A DNA stretch of 64,000 nucleotides from Streptomyces exfoliatus (lineage in GTDB: Bacteria; Actinomycetota; Actinomycetes; Streptomycetales; Streptomycetaceae), in the NCBI RefSeq assembly GCF_000725545.1, contig NZ_JNZP01000002.1:310001-374000 (forward strand), read 5' to 3'. This document shows, piece after piece, positions 49,260 through 57,239 of this stretch. The position numbers and the translations under genes were made by a program. The stretch's first letter is position 1. The number at the start of each line of letters is the position of its first letter. The notes under the pieces were generated by a model. It searched no databases. It worked only from the letters and a program-made list of their open reading frames with translations, and was not told where the DNA came from.

Positions 49260-49864
49260 GGGCCGGGACCCCGGTACTCCTCCAGTACGGGCCGGTTGCC
49301 GATGTCCGGTGACGCGGAGACCGGGAAGGCGCGGACACCGACCCGGCCCTCGACCCGCGCGATGTCGCCCCAGCCGTACGTCCGCGAGTCGTCCGAGAGG
49401 TCGGGGTTGTCGCCCAGGTAGAAGAAGGAGCCCTCCGGCACGGCCCGCAGTCCGGACCGTGCCGACCGGGTGCCGTCCGGCCCGCAGCACGCGCCCGTAC
49501 GGCGGGCCCGGTCCTCCCACTGGCCTGCGACCACCCGGTAGACGGGGCCCTCACCGCCCTTCTGGAGCAGGACCAGGAAGGGTTCCTCGGGGGTGGAGAC
49601 GATGGCGACCCGGTCGCCCGGCAGGCCGATCACCCTCTTGACCAGGAGGGTCTCCTTCCCGGTGGCTCGCAGCAGCACCACGTCGAACCGGCCCACCTGG
49701 CCGGCGGAGCCCGGCGCGACGAGGATCCGGTCGCCCTGGTGGAGGGTGGGCGCCATGCTGGTTCCGTCGATCCGGACGCCGAGGGCCGTCACGGCCACGG
49801 CCGCGACGAGGCAGAGCAGGAACCCGGTGGCGAGGGCGGCACCGGCCGCCCGGCGCATGGTCAT
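49127..49864 (-). CDS. lepB: Signal peptidase I
   Basis: 245 aa. One N-terminal membrane helix (LATGFLLCLVAAVAVTALGV) is followed by RIDGTSMAPTL (catalytic Ser), KETLLVKRVIGLPGD (general-base Lys) and EGSFFYLGDNPDLSDDSRTY, the boxes B to E of S26A peptidases. It cleaves signal peptides at the outer membrane face. Nearby secreted DUF6230 proteins are possible clients. The frame runs on to a stop at 49127, overlapping the TetR gene in antisense. Its start overlaps a 19-codon frame by ATGA. Streptomyces normally have several such enzymes. Confidence 0.9.
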   Translation of the reverse strand: MTMRRAAGAALATGFLLCLVAAVAVTALGVRIDGTSMAPTLHQGDRILVAPGSAGQVGRFDVVLLRATGKETLLVKRVIGLPGDRVAIVSTPEEPFLVLLQKGGEGPVYRVVAGQWEDRARRTGACCGPDGTRSARSGLRAVPEGSFFYLGDNPDLSDDSRTYGWGDIARVEGRVGVRAFPVSASPDIGNRPVLEEYRGPGPQDLRFPDPGGGGSFSRPVLSATRTTVSAMRRADSPGDEADWTM

Positions 49865-49920
49865 CGGCGTCGGGTGGGGTCCGGCGGCCGCGCGGCTCCG
49901 GACCGATCGCTTTCGGTCAT
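49861..49920 (-). CDS. Possible 19-residue leader peptide of the signal peptidase
   Basis: MTESDRSGAARPPDPTRRR ends in TGA overlapping the peptidase ATG (ATGA at 49861-49864). On the minus strand TACCGT stands 8 nt before its ATG and there is no ribosome site for either gene. A leaderless mini-gene that delivers ribosomes to the peptidase start would explain this. Speculative. Confidence 0.3.
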   Translation of the reverse strand: MTESDRSGAARPPDPTRRR

Positions 49921-50039
49921 GGCGGGACGGTAGGACGGGCGGCGGACGGCCGCTGTGACCGTACCGCTCGGGGTTGTTGACCGCGGGCGACCAGGACCGC
50001 GAGCGGGGAACGGCCACGGGCCGCGGCCGGCGGGGGCGT

Positions 50040-51080
50040 TCACGACCATCGGCCGCGGGCCTGGTACGCCCGGGGCGTCTCGCCGGTCCAGCGCCGGAAG
50101 GCCCGGTGGAAGGCGCTCGGTTCGGAGAAGCCGAGCCGCCGGGAGAGCAGTTCGATGGAGACCCGTCCGCCGGCCAGCTCGGCGATGGCGTGGTCGCGCC
50201 GCACCTGGTCACGCAGGCGCTGGTACGTCGCCCCCTCGGCGGCCAGTTGCCGGCGCAGCGTCTGCGGGCTGACGGAGAGCCGTTCGGCGAGTTCCCCGGG
50301 CGTCGGCACCGGCCCGGGAGGCAGGGCGCGCGCCATCAGGTGCCGTACGCGACCGGTCACCGTACTGCCGTGGTCGTCACGAAGGAGCACGTCGACGGGG
50401 GCGTGGCGGAGGAAGGCCTTGAGCGCCGCCGCGTCCCGCAGCACGGGTTCGTCGAGGTCGGTCCGGTCGAAGACGGCCGCCGTACGCGCGGCGCCGAAGA
50501 CGCAGGGCGCCCCGAACAGGAGGGCGTACTCGCGGGCGTGCCGGGGCTCGGGGTGGACGAACTCGACCCGGCGCAGGCCGATACGGCGCCGGATGAGCCA
50601 GCCCGCGAAGCGGTGGGCCACGAGGACGGTGGACTCGGCCCCGAAGTGGAGGGGGTCGTCGTATCCGGAGACGTCGAACTCCATCCGGGCCTCGTCGGCG
50701 CCGTCACCCCCGGTCACACCGGGGACGGGTTCCAGCAGTCGGAAGCGCGGCCCGGCCGGGAAGAGGGAGTAGAACGTCTGGGCGCGCCGGAGGGCCTCGC
50801 GCAGGTCCCGGCTCCCGTGGACCACGACATGGGCCATCATCGCGAACGTCCCGACCTTGCTGGGCGCACCTCCGAAGCCGATGAGCTCGTCGTCGAGGGC
50901 GGCCCACAGCATCCTGACGAGTTCGCCGAACTGCTCGGCGGGGACGCGGGCATGGGTCGCCCCGACGAGCTCGGGGTCGAGGCCGGCGCGGGCGAGGAGG
51001 GGGCCGGTGGCGAGCCCGTGGCGCTCGGCGCCCAGCAGCACGGCCCGTACGTGATGGGCACTGACGGACCGTGCCGGCAT
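50040..51080 (-). CDS. AraC-family regulator with OruR-type N-terminal domain
   Basis: 346 aa. Residues 20-210 match the arabinose-binding-like domain of OruR/VirS/GadX-type regulators (GLDPELVGATHARVPAEQF, FGGAPSKVGTFAMMAHVVVH). The C-terminal 100 residues hold two AraC helix-turn-helices (ELAERLSVSPQTLRRQLAAE, LSRRLGFSEPSAFHRAFRRW). ATG 51080 has GGAGG 8 nt upstream; a GTG at 51122 is an alternative without a site. Divergent from the Rieske gene. Confidence 0.9.
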   Translation of the reverse strand: MPARSVSAHHVRAVLLGAERHGLATGPLLARAGLDPELVGATHARVPAEQFGELVRMLWAALDDELIGFGGAPSKVGTFAMMAHVVVHGSRDLREALRRAQTFYSLFPAGPRFRLLEPVPGVTGGDGADEARMEFDVSGYDDPLHFGAESTVLVAHRFAGWLIRRRIGLRRVEFVHPEPRHAREYALLFGAPCVFGAARTAAVFDRTDLDEPVLRDAAALKAFLRHAPVDVLLRDDHGSTVTGRVRHLMARALPPGPVPTPGELAERLSVSPQTLRRQLAAEGATYQRLRDQVRRDHAIAELAGGRVSIELLSRRLGFSEPSAFHRAFRRWTGETPRAYQARGRWS

Positions 51081-51128
51081 GCGCGTCGCCTCCGTTCCGG
51101 CAGCATCGCGCCCCGGGTTCACCGGAGC

Positions 51129-51168
51129 TGGACACTTTCATCGAAGGTTGTCCAAGTTCCGACACTCT
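51129..51168. promoter_or_regulatory. Control region between AraC and Rieske genes
   Basis: TGGACACTTTCATC (51129-51142) matches 48557-48570 at 13 of 14 bases. GACACTTT (51131) and GACACTCT (51161) are 30 bp apart as in the DUF6230 promoter. The block lies about 50-90 bp before the AraC start. Confidence 0.5.
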
Positions 51169-51342
51169 ACTGGGAACTGTAAGGCGACCGAAGACCCGAT
51201 CCTGTGAACGGGACACAGGTCACAGCCGTACCGTCGGATGCCACACACCCACGCGCCGAGCACGCGGCCACATCGGGCACGCCCAGTGCCTCGGTCGAGC
51301 ACACCGCGCGCATCGGGCGCACCGAGGAAAGAGGGGCAGCAC

Positions 51343-51747
51343 ATGAGCGGAGTGGCACGCCGGACGGTGGTCGCGGCGGCGGGCGGGGCGGGCCTCGCGG
51401 CGGCGCTCACCGCGTGCGGGGGCGGCGGCACCGACGACGAGGGCCCGGCGCCGGAGGGGGGCGGCACGCTCGCGCGGACCGGTGACATCCCGGTGGGCGG
51501 CGGAAAGGTCCTCGCCGACAAGGGCCTGGTGATCACCCAGCCGAAGGCCGGCGAGTTCCTGGCCTTCTCCTCGAAGTGCACCCACGCGGGCTGCGCCGTG
51601 AGCAGCGTCAAGGACGGCGTCATCGTCTGCCCGTGCCACCAGAGCCACTTCGACATCGCGGACGGCAGCGTCAAGTCGGGACCGGCGCCCGCCCCGCTGC
51701 CGCCGGAGCCGATCCAGGTGGTGGGCGAGGAGATCAGCCTCGGCTGA
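51343..51747 (+). CDS. Rieske [2Fe-2S] lipoprotein
   Basis: 134 aa. The N-terminus RRTVVAAAGGAGLAAALTAC combines a twin-arginine-like start with a lipobox (LTAC), so a folded iron-sulfur protein is exported and lipid-anchored. The cluster ligands are CTHAGC and CPCHQSHF. Small stand-alone Rieske proteins of this type are common in Streptomyces and probably shuttle electrons outside the membrane; the partner is unknown. GAGGGG lies 6 nt before the ATG. It overlaps the convergent isochorismatase-like gene by 14 bp. Confidence 0.92.
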   Translation: MSGVARRTVVAAAGGAGLAAALTACGGGGTDDEGPAPEGGGTLARTGDIPVGGGKVLADKGLVITQPKAGEFLAFSSKCTHAGCAVSSVKDGVIVCPCHQSHFDIADGSVKSGPAPAPLPPEPIQVVGEEISLG

Positions 51748-52477
51748 CGGCACCCCCTGCCGCACCGGTGGCGCCGGAACGCCTGGGGAACTTCCAGCAG
51801 CCCAGGATCTCGTCGGTGGTGGTGATCGTGGCGACGAGGGCGAGGGTGTGGCGGATCATCGCGGGCGTGTAGTCGGCCGGCACCCCCGCGATGGCGTCCC
51901 CGGGCACGACCACCCGGTAGCCGAGGTTCACCGCGTCGAAGACCGCGTTGGGCACGGCCACGTTGGCGGAGACGCCGGTGACGATCAGCGTCCGGCAGCC
52001 GAGGTTGCGGAGCAGCGGGTCGACGTCGGTGCCGGCGAGCGGCGAGAGGCCGTGCAGTCGCCGCACGACGAGGTCCTCGTCGGCGACCTGGATCGGCTCG
52101 GCGATCCGTACCGCCGTGCTCCCGCTGTGCTGCTGTACGGGCAGCCGGGCGGCGGCCCGGAAGAGCCGGGCGTTGCTGTTGGCGCCCCGTCCGTCGGGGC
52201 GCCGCTCGGCGACGGCGTGCATCACCTGGACGTCCGCCCCGTGCGCGGCGGCCACGAGCCGGGCGACGTTCCGCAGGGCTCCCGACGCGCGGGCGACGGC
52301 GGCCAGTTCGGGCAGCGCGCTGTCGGGACCGACGACGCCCTGCTGACACTCGACGGTGAGGAGCACCACACCGCCGTCCGGCCGGATCAGCTCCCCGATG
52401 CGCTCCTTGGAGCTCCACCTCGCACCCGAACCCGATCCAGAACCCGAACCCGACGCCGACTCTCGCCCTTGCCCCAT
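51734..52477 (-). CDS. Isochorismatase-superfamily protein lacking the catalytic cysteine
   Basis: 247 aa. A Gly/Ser repeat tail (GSGSGSGSG, residues 10-18) precedes the fold: VVLLTVECQQGVVG, LVAAAHGADVQVMHAV, LGCRTLIVTGVSANVAVPNA and GYRVVVPGDAIAG. In cysteine hydrolases the third block reads TNVCV; here it is ANVAV, so the cysteine is absent, as in true isochorismatases, and the first aspartate of the D-x-Q motif is glutamate. It is either a vinyl-ether hydrolase or inactive. GGAGG lies 7 nt before the ATG. Confidence 0.85.
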   Translation of the reverse strand: MGQGRESASGSGSGSGSGARWSSKERIGELIRPDGGVVLLTVECQQGVVGPDSALPELAAVARASGALRNVARLVAAAHGADVQVMHAVAERRPDGRGANSNARLFRAAARLPVQQHSGSTAVRIAEPIQVADEDLVVRRLHGLSPLAGTDVDPLLRNLGCRTLIVTGVSANVAVPNAVFDAVNLGYRVVVPGDAIAGVPADYTPAMIRHTLALVATITTTDEILGCWKFPRRSGATGAAGGAVSRG

Positions 52478-52519
52478 GACCGTCCCTCCCCTTGCACGCA
52501 CGCGCATGGCCCCCCATGC

Positions 52520-52536
52520 TTTCTGACGTCTCATCA
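52520..52536 (+). promoter_or_regulatory. Inverted repeat upstream of the PPOX gene
   Basis: TCTGA-N7-TCAGA, 23 bp before the PPOX start and in the gap shared with the divergent isochorismatase-like gene. Possible operator; weak evidence. Confidence 0.3.
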
Positions 52537-52558
52537 GAAATCCAGAAGGGTGCGGACG

Positions 52559-53026
52559 ATGACCGTCGCACAGCGCCATGGACGCCGGATCATGATGACC
52601 CCGGCCGAGCTCGACTCCTTCCTCACCGAACAGCGCACCTGCCGGGTCGCGACCGTGTCGGCCGACGGACGCCCGCACGTGAGCGCGCTCTGGTTCGCCT
52701 GGGACGGCTCCTCGCTGTGGCTGTACTCGCTGACACGCAGCCGCCGCTGGGCGGAGCTGCGCGCCGACCCGAGGGTCGCGATCGTGGTCGACGACGGCGA
52801 GGAGTACGGCGAGCTGCGCGGCGTCGAGCTGTCGGGCACGGTCACCTTCGTCGGCGAGGCCCCGCGCACCGGAGAGCCGTGCCCCGAACTCGACGCGCCC
52901 GAGCAGCTCTTCGCGGCCAAGAACTTCGGCCTGGACACGATGCCCCACGACGGCCGGCACGCCTGGATGCGGCTCACCCCGGACGCCGTCGCCTCCTGGG
53001 ACTTCCGCAAGCTCGCCGGACTCTGA
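52559..53026 (+). CDS. PPOX-class F420/flavin-dependent split-barrel protein
   Basis: 155 aa. MTPAELDSFLTEQRTCRVAT and VSADGRPHVSALWFAWDGSS form the first strands of the pyridoxamine-oxidase-like barrel; WLYSLTRSRRWAELRADPRV and VELSGTVTF continue it. Actinobacterial members often use F420 to reduce unsaturated bonds in small molecules. GAAGGG lies 8 nt before the ATG. Divergent from the isochorismatase-like gene. Cofactor preference cannot be fixed from sequence by eye. Confidence 0.87.
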   Translation: MTVAQRHGRRIMMTPAELDSFLTEQRTCRVATVSADGRPHVSALWFAWDGSSLWLYSLTRSRRWAELRADPRVAIVVDDGEEYGELRGVELSGTVTFVGEAPRTGEPCPELDAPEQLFAAKNFGLDTMPHDGRHAWMRLTPDAVASWDFRKLAGL

Positions 53027-53092
53027 CGGGCGCCACCCCGACGCCACCGGCCCCGGCACCACCGAGCCGCCCCGACCGAACCCGCCCCCTCC

Positions 53093-53995
53093 TCAGCCCG
53101 CCAGCGACCCGGCCGCCGCCCGGAGCGCCGCGACGACCGCGCGCACCGAGGGGCGGCGTCCCGCGTCTGCGCGCCAGGTGGCGTGGATGTGGCGCCGCAT
53201 CTGCTGCCGTACGGGAACGAAGACGACCCCGTCGGGCACCGGACGGCCGAGCCGGGGCGTCACGCAGACCCCGAGTCCGGCGGCGACGAGCGCCAGCTGG
53301 GTGTGGTGCTCCCCCGCCAGGTGCCCGATGCGCGGTTCGATGCCCTGCGAGCGCAGCGTGAACATCAGCCAGTCGTGACAGAACTCGCCCTCGGGCCAGG
53401 ACACCCACTCCTCGTCGGCGAAGTCCACCAGGTCCACCGCCTCCCGCCCGGCCAGCCGATGCCCGGCGGGCAGGGCGACGTCGGCGAAGTCGTCGAGGAG
53501 ATGGGCCCGTTCGAGCCCGCCGGGGACCGGCGCGCGCTTGTTGCTCCAGTCCAGGACGATCGCGAGGTCCGCGTCGCCGCGCAGTACCGCGCGTACGCCC
53601 TGCTCGGGCTCCAGTTCCGCCGTGCGGACCCGGAGGTCGGGATGCCCCGCGCGCAGGGTGGTGAGCGCGGCCGGGAAGAGGCCGCGGGCCGCCGTCGGGA
53701 AGGCCGCCGCCCGTACCTCGCCCACCACCTGGCCGCGCTGGGCCTCGATGTCGGCCTGGGCCAGCTGGACCTGGGAGAGGATCCGGGCGGCGTGCTCGGC
53801 GAGCAGCGTCCCCGCGTCGGTGAGCCGCACGCCCCGGCCGTGCTTGGAGAGCAGCTGCTGCCCCACCTCGCGCTCCAGCTTGGAGAGCTGCTGGGAGACG
53901 GCCGAGGTGGTGACGTGGAGTCCGTCGGCCGCGCCGCTGACCGAGCCGTGCCGGGCGACGGCATCGAGGGTGCGCAGGCGCTCGAGGTTCAACAT
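53093..53995 (-). CDS. LysR-family regulator
   Basis: 300 aa. The helix-turn-helix LRTLDAVARHGSVSGAADGL, HVTTSAVSQQLSKLEREVGQ is standard, followed by the two-lobed ligand domain (VGEVRAAAFPTAARGLFPAA, LALVAAGLGVCVTPRLG). Divergent from the EamA transporter with 73 bp between starts, a classical regulator-exporter pair. The gap contains CGAGGAATTCTCG, an imperfect palindrome that could be its site. Confidence 0.93.
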   Translation of the reverse strand: MLNLERLRTLDAVARHGSVSGAADGLHVTTSAVSQQLSKLEREVGQQLLSKHGRGVRLTDAGTLLAEHAARILSQVQLAQADIEAQRGQVVGEVRAAAFPTAARGLFPAALTTLRAGHPDLRVRTAELEPEQGVRAVLRGDADLAIVLDWSNKRAPVPGGLERAHLLDDFADVALPAGHRLAGREAVDLVDFADEEWVSWPEGEFCHDWLMFTLRSQGIEPRIGHLAGEHHTQLALVAAGLGVCVTPRLGRPVPDGVVFVPVRQQMRRHIHATWRADAGRRPSVRAVVAALRAAAGSLAG

Positions 53996-54068
53996 GTAAG
54001 CGATACTAAGGGGAAGGGTCGAGGAATTCTCGCTTGTTCTACGAGATCGGGACCGTCACCCTGAGTGC

Positions 54069-55079
54069 ATGAGCCCCGCATCGCCGCCCTCGCCCTCCGC
54101 TTCGCCCACCGCCCTCACCTCACGTCTGCTCGACTGGCGCGTCCGCTTCGGCGTACTGGCCCTCATCTGGGGCTTCAGCTTTCTCCTGATCAAGGTGGGT
54201 ACGGAGGGCTTCGCGCCGCTCCAGGTCGCCTTCGGCCGGCTCTTCTTCGGTACGGCGGTGCTCGCGGTCGCCCTGGTGGTGAAGCGCGACCGGCTGCCGC
54301 GCGGCGCTCGCGTCTGGGGTCATCTGGCGGTCGCGGCCTTCCTCCTGAACGCGCTGCCCTTCTCCCTCTTCGCGTACGCGGAGCTGACGATCTCGTCGAC
54401 CCTGGCGGGAATCTGCAACGCGACGACCCCGCTGTGGGGCATGCTGCTCTCCCTCGTCGCCCTGTCCGAGGACCGCCCGACCCGGGTCCGCGCCGCCGGC
54501 CTGGGCATCGGCTTCATGGGGGTGCTGACCGTCCTCGGCGCGTGGCAGGGGTTCTCCGGACTCGACGTGACGGGCACCGCGCTGGCTCTGCTCGCCTCCT
54601 TCAGTTACGCGGTCGGCTGGATCTACGTCCGTAGGACGCTGACCGGCACCGGAGCTTCGAACCTCTCGCTCGCCGGTTCCCAGGTAGGGCTCGCGGCCCT
54701 GCAACTGGCCGTGGTGACACCCCTGTTCACCTCGGCCCCCGAGTCCGTGGAGCTGATGCCGCTCCTGGCCGTGATCGCGCTCGGAGCACTCGGTACGGGG
54801 TACGCGATGCTGCTCCAGTACGGCGTGGTCGCGGAGGTCGGCCCGACGACGGCCTCCATGGTCACGTACTTCGTTCCCGTCATCGCCACGGCTGCGGGCG
54901 TCGCCCTCCTCGACGAGCAGATCACCTGGAACACCCCGCTCGGCGCCGTCGTGGTCCTCGCGGGCGCCGCCCTCACCCAGACCCGCACCTCCCGCCGCGC
55001 CACCACGAACCCGCCGCCGAGGGAACCGGCCGCCGCCCCCGCCACGGCATCACGGGAACGGTCCGGGGCCAAGGCCTGA
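54069..55079 (+). CDS. EamA/DMT-family transporter (LysR-linked)
   Basis: 336 aa with ten membrane helices in two EamA repeats (VLALIWGFSFLLIKVGTEGF; LALLASFSYAVGWIYVRRTL). The last helices hold LQYGVVAEVGPTTASMVTYF. Family members export amino acids, purines or drugs. The divergent LysR gene probably controls it. Two further EamA genes lie 2-5 kb downstream but are not close copies. Confidence 0.92.
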   Translation: MSPASPPSPSASPTALTSRLLDWRVRFGVLALIWGFSFLLIKVGTEGFAPLQVAFGRLFFGTAVLAVALVVKRDRLPRGARVWGHLAVAAFLLNALPFSLFAYAELTISSTLAGICNATTPLWGMLLSLVALSEDRPTRVRAAGLGIGFMGVLTVLGAWQGFSGLDVTGTALALLASFSYAVGWIYVRRTLTGTGASNLSLAGSQVGLAALQLAVVTPLFTSAPESVELMPLLAVIALGALGTGYAMLLQYGVVAEVGPTTASMVTYFVPVIATAAGVALLDEQITWNTPLGAVVVLAGAALTQTRTSRRATTNPPPREPAAAPATASRERSGAKA

Positions 55080-55121
55080 CTGCGGGGACGGGCCGGCCCG
55101 ACCACCGGACCGGCACCACCC

Positions 55122-56462
55122 CTACCCATAACTCCGCGCCACCACCGGCCCCACCGCCCGCGCGACCGCGTCGGCCAGCGGCTCCACGTCCGCGACGGCG
55201 AGTCCGGAGACGGTGAGCCGCACGGCCTGCCCGGCGTTCATCCGGAAGCGGGCGCCCGGCGCCACCGCCCAGCCCGAGGCGAGGAGCCGGGCCACCGCGC
55301 CCGTCTCGTCGGGGACGGGGACCCATACGTTCATGCCGCCCCGCCCGTGGGCCTCGACGCCCCGCCGGGCCAGGGCCCGCACGAGTCCGTCGCGCCGCTT
55401 CCCGTACGAACGCGCGACGACGGCGGGGTCCACCGCCTCCGCGGCCCAGAGGTGCGCGACCGTCTGCTGGAGCAGGCGGCTGACCCAGCCGGGGCCGAGC
55501 CGCTGCCTCCCCAGGACCCGGTCCACGGTCTCGGCGTCACCGGTGAAGGCCGCGATGCGCAGATCGGGCCCGTAGGCCTTGGCGACCGAACGGACCAGCA
55601 CCCAGTGGTCGGTTCCTCCGGCCAGCGGGTGCAGCGGCTGCGCGACGATGCCGTGCCCGTGGTCGTCCTCGATGAGCAGGACGCCGGGATGCCTGTCGAG
55701 GACCTGGCGCAGCTCCCGTGCCCTGGCGTCGGTCACACAGGCGCCCGTCGGGTTCTGCGCCCGGTCGGTGACGATGACGGCCCGTGCCCCGTCCTGCCGG
55801 ATCGCGCGCTCGACCTCCGCCGGCAGCGGTCCCTCGTCGTCGACGGCGAGGGGTACGGGGCGCAGCCCGAGCGCGGGCACCAGGTCGAGGAGGCTGCCCC
55901 AGCCGGGGTCCTCGACGGCCACGGCGTCGCCCGGCCGGAGGTGGACGGCGAGCACGCGCTCGACGGCGTCGAGGGAGCCCGATGCGACGCCGATGGGCCC
56001 GTCGGGGACGCCGTCCGCGTCGAACGCGGCGCGCGCGAGCCGTCCGAACTCCTCGTCGAGCGGGGCCTCCCCGTACATGCCGGGCTTCTCGGCGTACCGC
56101 CGCGCCACCTCGGCGAAGGCCTCGCCGAGGGGCGGCAGCAGGGCGGGGTCGGGGCTGCCGTTGCTCACGTCGCGGACCCCCTCCGGGGCCTCCACCCTGA
56201 TCGAGCCGCGCGCGGTCGTGGCGGGGCGCGGCCGCACCCGGCTGCCGCGCCGCCCGTCGGTCTCGATGACCCCGCGCTCGCGCAGGGTGCGGTACGCCGC
56301 GGCGACGGTATTGGGGTTCACGCCGAGCATCACCGCCAACTCCCGCATGGGCGGCAGAAGTTGGCCGGGCTGCAAGGCCCCGGTGCCGACCCCTCGCTCC
56401 ACGCTCGCGGCGATGTCCGATGCGCGACGACCTTCGATCCGATACTCTCCTAGCACAAACAC
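55122..56462 (-). CDS. MocR/GntR-type regulator with aminotransferase domain
   Basis: 446 aa. The N-terminal GntR winged helix is IAASVERGVGTGALQPGQLL, VNPNTVAAAYRTLRERGVIE. The fold-I aminotransferase domain has DRAQNPTGACVT, LIEDDHGHGIV and VRSVAKAYGPDLRI, with the PLP lysine in SVAKAYGPDLR. MocR proteins sense PLP or PLP-amino-acid adducts. Divergent from a pyridoxamine-oxidase-like gene, which fits control by a B6 vitamer. It starts at GTG 56460-56462; a second GTG two codons in is possible. Confidence 0.92.
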   Translation of the reverse strand: MFVLGEYRIEGRRASDIAASVERGVGTGALQPGQLLPPMRELAVMLGVNPNTVAAAYRTLRERGVIETDGRRGSRVRPRPATTARGSIRVEAPEGVRDVSNGSPDPALLPPLGEAFAEVARRYAEKPGMYGEAPLDEEFGRLARAAFDADGVPDGPIGVASGSLDAVERVLAVHLRPGDAVAVEDPGWGSLLDLVPALGLRPVPLAVDDEGPLPAEVERAIRQDGARAVIVTDRAQNPTGACVTDARARELRQVLDRHPGVLLIEDDHGHGIVAQPLHPLAGGTDHWVLVRSVAKAYGPDLRIAAFTGDAETVDRVLGRQRLGPGWVSRLLQQTVAHLWAAEAVDPAVVARSYGKRRDGLVRALARRGVEAHGRGGMNVWVPVPDETGAVARLLASGWAVAPGARFRMNAGQAVRLTVSGLAVADVEPLADAVARAVGPVVARSYG

Positions 56463-56467
56463 GAGTA

Positions 56468-56479
56468 TGCACTAGTGCA
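56468..56479. promoter_or_regulatory. Perfect palindrome between MocR and PPOX genes
   Basis: TGCACTAGTGCA is a perfect 12-bp palindrome, and CTAGCAC-like half-sites occur just left of it (from 56451). In the 29-bp gap between divergent starts it would be well placed for the MocR protein to control both genes. Confidence 0.5.
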
Positions 56480-56491
56480 ATGGAGTACGCA

Positions 56492-57163
56492 ATGACCACC
56501 GCCGCCGACACGTACACGCCGACCGACCGGACCGTGCCCACGCGCTCCCGCGAGCGCGCCTCGTACGACAAGGCACTGGTCCACTCGATACTCGACGAGG
56601 CCTACATCTGCCACCTCGGCTTCGTCCGCGACGGCGCGCCCGTCGTCCTCCCGACGCTCTTCGCCCGTGTCGGCGACCGCCTCTACGTGCACGGCTCCAC
56701 CGGCTCCCGGCCCCTGCGCGCCACCGGCGACGGCGTCGCGTCCCCCGGCCTGCCCGTCTGCCTGACCGTGACCCACGTCGACGGCCTGGTGCTCGCCCGC
56801 TCCGCCTTCCACCACTCCCTCAACTACCGCTCGGTCGTGGCCCACGGCACGGCGCACCAGGTGACCGACCCCGAGGAACTGCGCACGGCACTCGACGCGC
56901 TCGTCGACCAGGTCGTCCCCGGCCGCTCCGCCGACTCGCGCCCCGCGAACACCAAGGAGCTGGCCGCCACGGCCGTCATCCGGCTGGACCTGGACGAGGT
57001 CTCGGCGAAGGTCCGCGCCGGCGGCCCCAACGACGACCCCGAGGACCGGTCGCTCCCCCACTGGTCCGGCGTGGTCCCGGTGCGCGGCGGCTACGGAACG
57101 CCGGTCCCGGCGGACGACCTCGACCCGGCCGTCGCCGTGCCGGACTACCTGACCGCGCTCTGA
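56492..57163 (+). CDS. Pyridoxamine 5'-phosphate oxidase-like flavoprotein
   Basis: 223 aa. SYDKALVHSILDEAYICHLG, DGAPVVLPTLFARVGDRLYV and HGSTGSRPLRA define the split-barrel of the PPOX family with a FMN-binding-like loop; FHHSLNYRSVVAHGTAHQV follows. Start ATG 56492 has GGAG 6 nt upstream; an ATG 12 bp earlier is not supported. Probably regulated by the divergent MocR protein. Enzymatic B6 oxidase activity is possible but the family has many other roles. Confidence 0.87.
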   Translation: MTTAADTYTPTDRTVPTRSRERASYDKALVHSILDEAYICHLGFVRDGAPVVLPTLFARVGDRLYVHGSTGSRPLRATGDGVASPGLPVCLTVTHVDGLVLARSAFHHSLNYRSVVAHGTAHQVTDPEELRTALDALVDQVVPGRSADSRPANTKELAATAVIRLDLDEVSAKVRAGGPNDDPEDRSLPHWSGVVPVRGGYGTPVPADDLDPAVAVPDYLTAL

Positions 57164-57180
57164 GACGTACGGAGGACGAC

Positions 57181-57217
57181 CCGGGTGGCCGGGCGAGGAC
57201 ATCGCCCGGCCGCCCGG
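57181..57217. terminator. Bidirectional terminator between convergent PPOX and EamA genes
   Basis: A 16-bp stem with one G-U wobble, CCGGGTGGCCGGGCGA and TCGCCCGGCCGCCCGG, with a 5-nt loop between two convergent stops. Confidence 0.8.
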
Positions 57218-57239
57218 CCCACTCCACCGCCACGTCCCC

